Source of the DNA: Enterobacter asburiae
Lineage (GTDB): Bacteria > Pseudomonadota > Gammaproteobacteria > Enterobacterales > Enterobacteriaceae
Length of the DNA: 64,000 bases
Assembly (NCBI RefSeq): GCF_007035645.1
Contig: NZ_AP019633.1
Coordinates: forward strand, 1 to 64,000
Direction of reading: 5' to 3'
The notes below the pieces were generated by a model that worked only from the letters and a program-made list of their open reading frames with translations, made no database searches and had not been told where the DNA came from. Positions 8,150 to 15,160 of the stretch are shown piece after piece. Numbering within the stretch: the stretch's first letter is position 1; each line of letters starts with the position of its first letter. The position numbers and the translations under genes are program-made.

Positions 8150-8512
8150 ATGGGACGTTCAGTACCGGTGAAGATTGGTCAGAAGGAATATGAATCCAAA
8201 ACTGCAGCTATCAGCCACTACATGAATCAACGTACAGATGTGAAGGCTGCAGGTATCATTTCAGAAGGTGACTATTTTGAGGAGCTGAAAGAACTGTTCA
8301 CCCTCTATTGCGACAGTTGTCCGGGATGGGAACTGAACGGCCGCCTGATTAAACATTTCACGGTTCAGAATGAACCTCGTTTTACCAATGGCCGCTGGGT
8401 ATCGCATCCCTGCTACAAGGTCCAGCTGAGCAACGGTGAGCTGAGACCGTTTTCGATAGAAAAGGCGATAAACGCCATCGTAAAAGCTGCTGCAGCTAAT
8501 CAAAAGAAATAG
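8150..8512 (+). CDS. DUF3223 domain protein
   Basis: The start at 8150 follows the strong ribosome-binding site AAAGGAGA; an upstream ATG at 8114 has none. The product has 120 residues. KIGQKEYESKTAAISHYMNQ, an ISEGDYFEELKELF segment, GRLIKHFTVQNEP and a late SIEKAINAIVKA match the order seen in DUF3223 proteins, small nucleic-acid-associated proteins of unknown role often found on plasmids and phages. The DNA just upstream (8117-8127) contains the TTTGCCAGCA motif that recurs in the cassette array further right. Confidence 0.7.
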   Translation: MGRSVPVKIGQKEYESKTAAISHYMNQRTDVKAAGIISEGDYFEELKELFTLYCDSCPGWELNGRLIKHFTVQNEPRFTNGRWVSHPCYKVQLSNGELRPFSIEKAINAIVKAAAANQKK

Positions 8513-8542
8513 AAGGCGGTATTTCTCAGTAAAGGAAGGGTT

Positions 8543-8872
8543 ATGTGTGATTTATGCAGGGCGGACGGGAATTACTTCCATACGCCGGAATGTGTGTACG
8601 ACCAGCTGGCCAGTGAGTATCCCGTGATGTGGCTGCGGGACTCGACCCGGATTGGCGCCTGCTACACCCTCCGTGAACTGCTGTCGCCGGAAGGGATGGT
8701 GCTGGCCATACAGAACGCGCCTCCCGTGACGGGATGGCGGCTGCGTATGCGGTATAACGAGGCCACAGACGAAGAGATAGACCCGCAGCGCGGGGACTGT
8801 ATTGAGCTGCTCTCCAGGGCTGACGCCCTGCAGGCCTTCAGGTCGTTGCGGGAAGGCACCGCATCAGCTTAA
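8543..8872 (+). CDS. Hypothetical protein with N-terminal Cys/His cluster
   Basis: A 109-residue product with CDLC near the start (residues 2-5) and HTPEC (13-17), which could hold a zinc ion. The remainder looks like a small mixed alpha/beta domain ending in a helical segment. It lies 30 bp after the DUF3223 gene in the same direction, with a ribosome-binding site GGAAGG. No family recognised. Confidence 0.55.
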   Translation: MCDLCRADGNYFHTPECVYDQLASEYPVMWLRDSTRIGACYTLRELLSPEGMVLAIQNAPPVTGWRLRMRYNEATDEEIDPQRGDCIELLSRADALQAFRSLREGTASA

Positions 8873-8919
8873 CCGAGCGGTCCACACAACAACCCTTTAG
8901 CCAGTAAACAGGAAACGAG

Positions 8920-9318
8920 ATGAACAGAACCGATGGCGAACCAGAGACAGAAACAGACGTGATGGCCACCGCTTTCAGCACCATGCGCAAGTACGGCATG
9001 AATATCCTCACCGCCACCCAGCATATGGATATTAATGCTTACGTGAAATCCGATCCGCGGATGCCGAGAACGCGGCTGCGCCGCTACCTGGGCCAGTACG
9101 GTCTGCGCGGTGAGGCGCTGAACAGGGAGGTCAGGCGTATCGTTGCCGGACCAGAACGTCGCGACAGCAAGCTGCAGGAAGGGATTTACCATACGTGGCC
9201 CTATGGCTGGGAGCCAGCGGATTTCACGCCGATGATGCGACGTATCTTTCGCGGAAAGCGTACCCGTCACCTGATGATGTTTGATGAACTGCCTCAGTTG
9301 TTTGGCAAATTAGGATAA
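8920..9318 (+). CDS. Hypothetical basic protein upstream of the recombinase
   Basis: A 132-residue protein rich in Arg, with RMPRTRLRRYLGQYGLRGEAL in the middle and HTWPYGWEPADFTPMMRRIF later. It may bind DNA. It lies 80 bp upstream of the tyrosine recombinase in the same direction and could be its accessory factor, but this is inferred from position only. Confidence 0.55.
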   Translation: MNRTDGEPETETDVMATAFSTMRKYGMNILTATQHMDINAYVKSDPRMPRTRLRRYLGQYGLRGEALNREVRRIVAGPERRDSKLQEGIYHTWPYGWEPADFTPMMRRIFRGKRTRHLMMFDELPQLFGKLG

Positions 9319-9398
9319 GCCGGAGTGAACCGGGAAATAATGGCTGCGCAGGCAGCCGGTGAGCTCGTAGAGCAGCTGCATGACAATGGAGGCATAAA

Positions 9399-10187
9399 AT
9401 GATGCCAGCACTGCAAGGCCATACCGGGGCTTTTTCCTCTGCTCAGTTGCCGGTGGCCATCGATTACCCGGCAGCGCTGGCACTGCGCCAGATGGCGCTC
9501 GTTCAGGACGAACTGCCGAAATATCTGCTGGCGCCGGAAGTGAGTGCCCTGCTCCACTATGTACCCGATCTCCACCGCAAGATGTTGCTGGCCACTCTCT
9601 GGAATACCGGCGCGCGCATTAACGAAGCGCTGGCCCTGACACGGAGTGATTTTTCGCTGGCACCGCCCTACCCGTTTGTGCAGCTGGCCACGCTCAAACA
9701 GCGGGCGGAGAAAGCGGCCCGAACGGCCGGCCGTGCTCCGGCCGGTAGCCTGCCTCATCGTATCGTTCCGCTTTCCGATCCGCAGTATGCCCGCCAGCTG
9801 GAGATGATGGTGGCCACCCTGAAAATTCCGCTGGAGCGCCGTAATAAACGCACCGGCAGAACCGAGAAGGCACGCATCTGGGAAATCACCGACAGGACGG
9901 TCCGGACCTGGATAAGTGAAGCCGTTGATGCGGCTGCCGCCGACGGGGTGACGTTTTCGGTGCCGGTCACCCCGCACACGTTCCGGCACAGCTACGGGAT
10001 GCACATGCTGTATGCCGGCATCCCGCTGAAGGTGCTGCAGAGCCTGATGGGTCACAAGTCGCTGAGTTCGACCGAGGTTTACACGAAGGTCTTCGCGCTG
10101 GATGTCGCGGCACGGCACCGGGTTCAGTTTCAGATGCCCGAGGCAGATGCAGTCAGTATGCTGAAGGCTCTGAGCCCGGGACAATAA
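9399..10187 (+). CDS. ResD-like tyrosine recombinase
   Basis: A 262-residue site-specific recombinase with all hallmark residues: Arg73 in GARINEAL, His193 and Arg196 in HTFRHSYG, His219 in MGHKSLSS, and the nucleophile Tyr228 in EVYTKVF. It resembles ResD (D protein) of F and relatives in IncR and IncFIB plasmids, which resolves plasmid multimers at a nearby site. The short core-binding domain fits that group. Immediately downstream lies a series of repeated sites with inverted CTGGACA/TGTCCAG arms that separate small genes, so the enzyme may also shuffle those segments. The start overlaps the stop of a 25-codon frame (9325-9402). Confidence 0.88.
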   Translation: MMPALQGHTGAFSSAQLPVAIDYPAALALRQMALVQDELPKYLLAPEVSALLHYVPDLHRKMLLATLWNTGARINEALALTRSDFSLAPPYPFVQLATLKQRAEKAARTAGRAPAGSLPHRIVPLSDPQYARQLEMMVATLKIPLERRNKRTGRTEKARIWEITDRTVRTWISEAVDAAAADGVTFSVPVTPHTFRHSYGMHMLYAGIPLKVLQSLMGHKSLSSTEVYTKVFALDVAARHRVQFQMPEADAVSMLKALSPGQ

Positions 10188-10288
10188 TCGCTTACTGTCA
10201 TACATAGCATACATGAAGCAAGTACTGAACAGACTCACGGTTACTGTTTCAGGTCAATGAGAATAAATACGATCACCAGAAATATTTT

Positions 10289-10323
10289 CTGGACACTTTT
10301 TCCGATAGTGCCGAAATGTCCAG
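10289..10323 (+). other. Probable primary recombination site beside the recombinase
   Basis: CTGGACA (10289-10295) and TGTCCAG (10317-10323) form perfect 7-bp inverted arms, 101 bp after the recombinase stop. The spacer is 21 bp, unlike the 12-bp spacer of the five downstream cores, so this may be the master or resolution site. Confidence 0.5.
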
Positions 10324-10398
10324 GATGGATAGCATTTTTTGTACATTACTGGGACGTTCTGCTCCCGATGGGGGCATCAAAAACGCCGCTGTGATGTC

Positions 10399-10424
10399 CT
10401 GGACAGAATCACCTGAATGTCTAA
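10399..10424 (+). repeat. Cassette core site A
   Basis: CTGGACA, a 12-bp spacer (GAATCACCTGAA) and TGTCTAA. It is the first of five cores with the same 7-12-7 layout and orientation. It opens the array to the left of the minus-strand gene at 10492-10815 and lacks the long tail with GCCAGCA motifs. Confidence 0.65.
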
Positions 10425-10491
10425 CCGCGCGGGATTAATCCGAGTGGGAATGCAGAACCGACCGGGCTACGCTCCGGCCGGAACAGCAGTT

Positions 10492-10815
10492 CTAGATCTT
10501 GCTCTTACAGTAAGCGATAAGTACCGAGACGGATAAGGGTACTGTTCCGTCTTCCATTGGCCTTGAAGGAATGAATTTTGTTTTTCGAGCAGCATTCGCT
10601 TTAGCTACGTTTCGTTGCTTACTGACCGGGTTAGTAGTTTTTTGGTGGGCTAATTTTTTGAAACTATCAAGCCAATGTGCATATTCATTACCTACAGCTC
10701 CAATCAGTTTTTTTAGATCGGGGTCTGTTGCTCTATTATAAAAATCTTCCATTTTATTCATATGCTGACGAGTTGTTTTCTCTTCATTCAGCGCATCAAG
10801 TACTTCCTGATACAT
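10492..10815 (-). CDS. Cassette gene 1: hypothetical 107-residue protein
   Basis: A largely helical, charged protein (MYQEVLDALNEEKTT at the start, a basic KQRNVAKANAARKTK stretch near residue 70) with no membrane segment. It is encoded on the minus strand between cores A and B, and is AT-rich compared with the flanking repeats. Function not recognised. Confidence 0.55.
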   Translation of the reverse strand: MYQEVLDALNEEKTTRQHMNKMEDFYNRATDPDLKKLIGAVGNEYAHWLDSFKKLAHQKTTNPVSKQRNVAKANAARKTKFIPSRPMEDGTVPLSVSVLIAYCKSKI

Positions 10816-10863
10816 ATCAATCTCCGCTAATTTAAAAAGGTGATTAGAGCATGTTTTTAATAT

Positions 10864-11020
10864 CTGGGCAAAATCACCTGAATGTCTAGCCTGGCGCAGG
10901 GATTACGTATCAGAGAGTATTTGCCAGCAGCTCTGCGACCGCACCGGCGCATCGATGCCGGGTTATGCCAGCAACATTGCCGCTGGCCGCGCAGCTGCTG
11001 CGGACGAAATGCTAGCACGG
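10864..11020 (+). repeat. Cassette site B: core plus 130-bp tail
   Basis: Core CTGGGCA - AAATCACCTGAA - TGTCTAG (10864-10889) is followed by a tail beginning GGATTACGTATCAGAGAG, with GCCAGCA at 10923-10929 and 10967-10973 and a variant GCTAGCA at 11011-11017. The tail is nearly identical to that of site C over about 110 bp. Confidence 0.75.
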
Positions 11021-11083
11021 TAAAGGCTGAACACAGTATAATCCCGGCCTGAACATTGTTATTGAGCAGAGCGGATACTCAGC

Positions 11084-11893
11084 ATGAAACTATACCATTA
11101 TACTGATCTCAATGGACTGAAAGGCATTATCGAAAATGGCTCACTGTGGGCGACTAATCTTTATTTTCTTAATGACAGTCAGGAATTGCTTCACGGCATG
11201 GAATGTATCCGAAAGGCAATCCCATTTATCACAGACAGCCTTCCGAGGGATTACGTAAATTACATTGTCGAGTCAATGAATAAGTATGATCTGAGACAGT
11301 CAAAGAATGCTTATAACATTTCCTTTTGCCTTGAGCCTGAATTGCTGAGCCAGTGGAGAGGTTATGCCAGTTCGCAGGGAGTGTGCCTCCAGTTTGAGAG
11401 CGACGATCTGCTACAGTCTCTTAATTTCGATGATTGCGAGTATGTTTCGAACAAGGTGATATATTGTGAGAAGGGAGAAACCATACAGGCTAAAGAACAA
11501 ATAATTAACTTCTTTAATAGTCTGAAACAGGTGGAGAATGAAGAACACCGGATGCTTTTGGAACCTCTTCATGCTGCAAAATTTGCCAGTACGGTAACAC
11601 CCTTCTTTAAAAATGACCGGTTCATGGAAGAAAAAGAGTTCAGGTTTGTTCTGTATCCCATAAAGGGTGTCCATGAAATTAATTTCCGCGTCGGGAAAAA
11701 TGGCCTGATACCCTATATTGAAATTAAAGCCCATCAGGGAGATAAGTACCGGGGGAGAATGCCGATAGAAAAAGTAATCATCGGTCCTAGTTCTAATTCC
11801 GAGTTAATGCAGAACGGAATCAGAATGCTACTGGATCAGTACAGATACAGGAATACTGAAGTGGAATTATCACAGACTCCATATCGTGGGTAG
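11084..11893 (+). CDS. Cassette gene 2: DUF2971 protein
   Basis: The 269-residue product opens MKLYHYTDLNGLKGIIENG and continues SLWATNLYFLNDSQELLHG, the signature N-terminus of DUF2971 proteins. YNISFCLEPELLSQWRGYA (about 79-97) and FASTVTPFFKNDRFMEEKEF (about 168-187) are also typical. The biochemical role of this family is not established here; it is scattered among accessory regions of bacterial genomes. The gene stands alone between sites B and C, ending 1 bp before the left arm of C. Confidence 0.75.
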   Translation: MKLYHYTDLNGLKGIIENGSLWATNLYFLNDSQELLHGMECIRKAIPFITDSLPRDYVNYIVESMNKYDLRQSKNAYNISFCLEPELLSQWRGYASSQGVCLQFESDDLLQSLNFDDCEYVSNKVIYCEKGETIQAKEQIINFFNSLKQVENEEHRMLLEPLHAAKFASTVTPFFKNDRFMEEKEFRFVLYPIKGVHEINFRVGKNGLIPYIEIKAHQGDKYRGRMPIEKVIIGPSSNSELMQNGIRMLLDQYRYRNTEVELSQTPYRG

Positions 11894-12047
11894 TTGCGCA
11901 GAAACACCTGAATGTCCAGGCTGACGCGGGGATTACGTATCAGAGAGTATTTGCCAGCAGTTCTGCGACCGCACCGGCGCATCGATGCCGGGTTATGCCA
12001 GCAACATTGCCGCTGGCCGCACAGCTGGAGCACACCATTTGCCAGCA
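11894..12047 (+). repeat. Cassette site C: core plus 130-bp tail
   Basis: Core TTGCGCA - GAAACACCTGAA - TGTCCAG (11894-11919). The tail carries GCCAGCA at 11953-11959, 11997-12003 and 12041-12047. It is near-identical to the site B tail up to about 12020, where the two diverge. Confidence 0.75.
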
Positions 12048-12060
12048 CAATATGGGCGTA

Positions 12061-12090
12061 AAAAAACCGACTGGTGAGGTCGGTTTTTTT
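12061..12090. terminator. Bidirectional Rho-independent terminator
   Basis: AAAAAACCGAC (12061-12071) pairs with GTCGGTTTTTTT (12079-12090). The A and T runs flank a clean stem, so it can stop transcripts from either side. It may end an antisense RNA of the DinQ-like module that follows. Confidence 0.75.
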
Positions 12091-12120
12091 ACTTCGGCCT
12101 GAGCAGGAACCCTGACCGGT

Positions 12121-12337
12121 TGAGAACATCATCATCTAACGCTTCAATAATATTACCTTTGGGGTAATTTCTCAAGTATGGGGTAGAAGTCAAAGATACA
12201 CGCTGTATAATCATCGGGTTAGCGCTGTGATATTTTTGCTCCGGAATCGCACATGAACGATTTTAAAGCCCTGATCAGTAGTACAGGTGGTGCTGTTAAC
12301 TGGTGCTCTGGCCGGAGTGAGAACATCATCATCTAAC
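12121..12337 (+). repeat. 20-bp direct repeat framing the DinQ-like leader
   Basis: TGAGAACATCATCATCTAAC occurs at 12121-12140 and again at 12318-12337, 197 bp apart. No protein-coding frame spans the interval convincingly. A -10-like TATAAT lies near 12207-12212. In the E. coli dinQ locus, small RNAs with related sequences (agrA/agrB) sit beside the toxin, so this interval may hold one or two small RNAs. Confidence 0.45.
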
Positions 12338-12410
12338 AATGAGATATGCTTCGCGACAGGCAATGTAAGAGTAAGCGGAGTCTCTCTCGCTCCATTTTAT
12401 GGAGAAACGG

Positions 12411-12506
12411 ATGATTAACCTGTTAATCATCGTTCTGCGGGCTGTAGTCGCGTGTGCGAATGCGCTGATTGCAGTTCTGGAACTGATCCGCGAACTTATC
12501 GACTGA
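12411..12506 (+). CDS. Cassette gene 3: DinQ-like type I toxin peptide (31 aa)
   Basis: The ATG at 12411 follows GGAG (12401-12404) and encodes a 31-residue hydrophobic peptide whose second half, ALIAVLELIRELI, closely matches ALIALLELIRFLL of E. coli DinQ as I remember it. DinQ inserts in the inner membrane and is silenced by an antisense RNA. The gene has a long non-coding leader and a strong terminator (12526-12560), both expected of type I toxin mRNAs. It lies alone between sites C and D. Confidence 0.7.
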   Translation: MINLLIIVLRAVVACANALIAVLELIRELID

Positions 12507-12525
12507 TAAGACCGGAAACGTAACT

Positions 12526-12560
12526 AAGGGCGAAGGGGTAACCACTCTTCGCCCTTTAAT
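12526..12560 (+). terminator. Terminator of the DinQ-like gene
   Basis: AAGGGCGAAG (12526-12535) pairs perfectly with CTTCGCCCTT (12547-12556) and runs into a T/A-rich tail. It lies 20 bp after the peptide stop codon. Confidence 0.8.
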
Positions 12561-12564
12561 ATTT

Positions 12565-12708
12565 ATGGACAGAATTACCTGAACGTCCAGTGTGGTGAGA
12601 GGATTACGTAACAGACAGGGTTTGCCAGCAGTTCAGCGCATCCGGAGAGGAAGGTACGCCAGCATTTTTGAGCATGGCCGCGCAGCTAAAGCTGACGAAA
12701 CGCCAGCA
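12565..12708 (+). repeat. Cassette site D: core plus tail
   Basis: Core ATGGACA - GAATTACCTGAA - CGTCCAG (12565-12590). The diverged tail keeps GGATTACGTA and has GCCAGCA at 12624-12630, 12658-12664 and 12702-12708, so the three-motif arrangement is conserved while the sequence between the motifs differs from B and C. Confidence 0.7.
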
Positions 12709-12720
12709 ATTCTATAGGGA

Positions 12721-12939
12721 TTAAATACGGGAAAGAAGATCATTCAGAAGATGTGGTGGAGGGAGTTGCCCAAAGACAGTATCATGCAGTAATAATTCTT
12801 CCTTTGTTGGATTTAATATGTCCATAAATAAACCAGGGCAAACATTCCATTTTTTTTCAATTACACCAATCCGGTAGCATTCAGTAATTTCATAATGACC
12901 GGTACTTACTTCGGTATAAAAGTGCATGGCTATTTTCAT
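12721..12939 (-). CDS. Cassette gene 4b: hypothetical 72-residue protein
   Basis: Second gene of a minus-strand pair. The 72-residue product begins MKIAMHFYTEVSTGHYEI and has no membrane segment. Its ATG overlaps the stop codon of the preceding gene (TAATG), so translation is coupled. Two small coupled genes in one cassette recall toxin-antitoxin pairs, but neither product matches a family I know. Confidence 0.5.
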   Translation of the reverse strand: MKIAMHFYTEVSTGHYEITECYRIGVIEKKWNVCPGLFMDILNPTKEELLLHDTVFGQLPPPHLLNDLLSRI

Positions 12940-13247
12940 TAATATTTACTTATTTTGCAGGGTGAAGAGTTATGCAACGTGATGGTTACAGGAGTACCTT
13001 TAACGTTCCAGCGAACTCCCCTGTGCCACATGGGTTTCCAGATGTGCCCTGTCACTTTCACATCCGGTGCGCTGGCTACAGCCGCAAATAGTGCGGGGGC
13101 GCTATCGACATCATCAGGGATGAAATTGTGCGACAGCGGAAAATGTTTGTTCATCGTCCGGATGATGGCTGTGAGTGCGTCCTTTGTTCGGGCGCGATGC
13201 GACCATTTACGAGGGCCGTTCGATTCAGTAATAGTAACGGTTATCAT
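12939..13247 (-). CDS. Cassette gene 4a: hypothetical 102-residue protein
   Basis: First gene of the coupled minus-strand pair between sites D and E. The product begins MITVTITESNGPRKWSHRA and contains LTAIIRTMNKHFPLSHNFIP. It is a small, mildly basic soluble protein. Family not recognised. Confidence 0.5.
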   Translation of the reverse strand: MITVTITESNGPRKWSHRARTKDALTAIIRTMNKHFPLSHNFIPDDVDSAPALFAAVASAPDVKVTGHIWKPMWHRGVRWNVKGTPVTITLHNSSPCKISKY

Positions 13248-13298
13248 TAATACCTCACGTCATTCCTTACACTGATTTTATCCGTGATGATCAGCTTC

Positions 13299-13335
13299 TG
13301 CCAGCAGAGCTGGACAAAATTACCTGAGTGTCCAG
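13299..13335 (+). repeat. Cassette core site E
   Basis: GCCAGCA (13299-13305) is followed by the best inverted core of the series, CTGGACA - AAATTACCTGAG - TGTCCAG (13310-13335). The long tail seen in B-D is absent; only a short GACGCGAAG stretch remains. It marks the right end of the recognisable array. Confidence 0.65.
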
Positions 13336-13414
13336 ATCGACGCGAAGAACCCACAAGAGGAAGGCAAAGAGACTTAAGTTGCACAATAGAACAAACACTC
13401 ACAAGGAGTTTTAA

Positions 13415-13516
13415 ATGGTTCTATTACTCGATGCGTTTCTGTCTGCCCCGCTTATGTCTCAATGTGCTGCCACAGTTTTTCTCTTGCTGCTTATATGGCT
13501 AAAAAAGATGGAATGA
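13415..13516 (+). CDS. Cassette gene 5: 33-residue hydrophobic peptide
   Basis: A strong ribosome-binding site (AAGGAG, 13403-13408) precedes ATG 13415. The peptide begins MVLLLDAFLSAP and has a membrane helix (ATVFLLLLIWL) ending in KKME. The size and layout fit a small membrane toxin or regulatory peptide, but no known family is recognised. An inverted repeat (13608-13639, ACCTTCCCGC and GCGGGAAGGT) lies downstream. Confidence 0.5.
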   Translation: MVLLLDAFLSAPLMSQCAATVFLLLLIWLKKME

Positions 13517-13607
13517 GTGACAAACGTCCAATGTATTTTATCTACGCCCCGCCATCACATACTTCGTGGGCGTGAAGTTTTGCTAGGCAGCAGAACAGGA
13601 CGCTATC

Positions 13608-13639
13608 ACCTTCCCGCTGAAGTACTGCTGCGGGAAGGT
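13608..13639. repeat. 10-bp perfect hairpin after the small peptide gene
   Basis: ACCTTCCCGC (13608-13617) pairs with GCGGGAAGGT (13630-13639). There is no T run on either side, so it may stabilise RNA ends rather than act as a simple terminator. Confidence 0.5.
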
Positions 13640-13670
13640 AAACCCCTTAGACGCGGCGGCGCATTAATCA

Positions 13671-14954
13671 TCATTTAATGATATCATGATACAATGATTT
13701 CATTTTCTTGGGTAAAAGCGATTCGATACTGTCTACAGATGTTCGAGTTGCATCCCATGATAACCAACCAGTTTCGCCATAATTTGCGTTGTACCATCTT
13801 TCCTTTACCATCCGATGCTCCTGATAATCAGGAGTATTCATCCCCCATATTTCCACAGGGATAGGTAAATGGTTATCTGTAGAAACATCAGTGAGGCAAA
13901 AGTCCGCGAGATATTCATGAGTGGATGAATCATAACGTAGGGGTTTGTAAAACGATCGCTCCAGCTCGAATAGCTTTTGTTCAAACGCCCCTTCATTCAA
14001 TGAATCAAGCGGTATGTAGCGATCACTTACCATCATCAGGGCCAGCTGTCTCACCTGGGCTGATTTTGCGCCAGGAACATCCGTAACAGCTATTACAAAT
14101 ACCTTCATACCTTTTATCCAGCCATTCACCGCAATTGGAAATCTGTCTAACGCAGACTTCCATCTGGCATCATCAAGTCCCAGAAAAGGCATGCCGGAAA
14201 AGTCACGTACAGGAAGTCGATTTAATCCATCCATGTAACTTTCAGAGAACTTTGCAAGCTCAGCAATAACTACAAGACGTTGTTTATTAACTTTCGCACG
14301 TTCGACAGTCATGCTGTTTCTTCTGCTATCGCTGGAGTTCGTGTAGGCCGGAGTGAGCAGAACGTCAGATAACTTTGTTTTGCCTGCTTCTATCTTTTCT
14401 GCCTGCTTAAACAAGTGATAACCCAGTTTGGTGGATGAACGCATACCGTCCATTTTAGGTACCCATGTGTTATAGCTGGTTGTCTCCCAGAGAAAATGTA
14501 GAAGACCAAGAATAGAAACAGTGTCGCGTTTATTGTTCCGTGAAGCATCACCAGAACGCAGAGAACTATCTATGGGTGTTGACGGACCGGTTACCTGCAA
14601 CGGGTAATCAAGCTTAATATTGATTGTTCCATCCGGCTTCTCTTTCAATGCGTCCTGTGTATAACACCCCTGCGGCCCTTCAGGACTGAGGCTACTATAG
14701 AATCTGCAGTCCTCTCTGTGTTTTATACCCGTGAGTGGGAATCGAGCTAAATGATGTTTCTCCACTCTGAGCCTCACAGAGAGTGGCAATTCTTTACCCG
14801 TACATAAGCAAGCGGCATATGAATTACAGTCTCGCGACTTTTTAAGAGCCACCTGGAACGGTGTCGTATTCGATGAATCATCCTGCCTGTCGCCACCAAA
14901 ATAAGCAGGCGCAGAGTTATCTCCAAAGTAGATTTTCAATGTGTACTGTTTCAT
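13671..14954 (-). CDS. DUF1173 family protein
   Basis: A 427-residue protein. CLCTGKELPLSV (about 50-61) with a later EDCRFY (about 82-87) gives the Cys pattern of DUF1173. LLHFLWETTSYNTWVPKM (about 149-166) and LSDVLLTPAY (about 195-204) match the family core. These plasmid-borne proteins have no established function. Its upstream region is shared with parA, which is divergent, and contains the same ATGAAATCATGATTT-like motifs, so both genes may answer to the same regulator. Confidence 0.7.
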   Translation of the reverse strand: MKQYTLKIYFGDNSAPAYFGGDRQDDSSNTTPFQVALKKSRDCNSYAACLCTGKELPLSVRLRVEKHHLARFPLTGIKHREDCRFYSSLSPEGPQGCYTQDALKEKPDGTINIKLDYPLQVTGPSTPIDSSLRSGDASRNNKRDTVSILGLLHFLWETTSYNTWVPKMDGMRSSTKLGYHLFKQAEKIEAGKTKLSDVLLTPAYTNSSDSRRNSMTVERAKVNKQRLVVIAELAKFSESYMDGLNRLPVRDFSGMPFLGLDDARWKSALDRFPIAVNGWIKGMKVFVIAVTDVPGAKSAQVRQLALMMVSDRYIPLDSLNEGAFEQKLFELERSFYKPLRYDSSTHEYLADFCLTDVSTDNHLPIPVEIWGMNTPDYQEHRMVKERWYNANYGETGWLSWDATRTSVDSIESLLPKKMKSLYHDIIK

Positions 14955-14985
14955 AAACTATCCTCGCGCACTTAATCATGAAATC

Positions 14986-15145
14986 ATTACATCATGCTTT
15001 CATTGTTTGGTAATGTATTACTATCAGTTAGTTACGTAAATCATGCTATAATTATATCATTAAATCATGATTTCATCTTGTTAAGTTGTTCGATTTTGGG
15101 CAATATGAGAAGTGGGATGTATGTGTTTAATGAAATCATGATTTA
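14986..15145. promoter_or_regulatory. parA promoter/operator and possible parS motifs
   Basis: The AT-rich interval between the DUF1173 gene and parA holds repeated palindromic motifs: AAATCATGATTTCA at 15062-15075, TGAAATCATGATTTA at 15131-15145, and partial copies from 14986. The same motif returns after the second gene (16059-16076). Such repeats are where the partner protein of a ParA would bind for autoregulation and for plasmid segregation. Confidence 0.65.
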
Positions 15146-15160
15146 ATGAAGGTGGTATAT

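Noticed and set aside
12195..12215. Possible LexA box before the DinQ-like gene (CTGTATAATCATCGG)
   Set aside because: The right half lacks CAG at the needed spacing, so SOS control is not supported.
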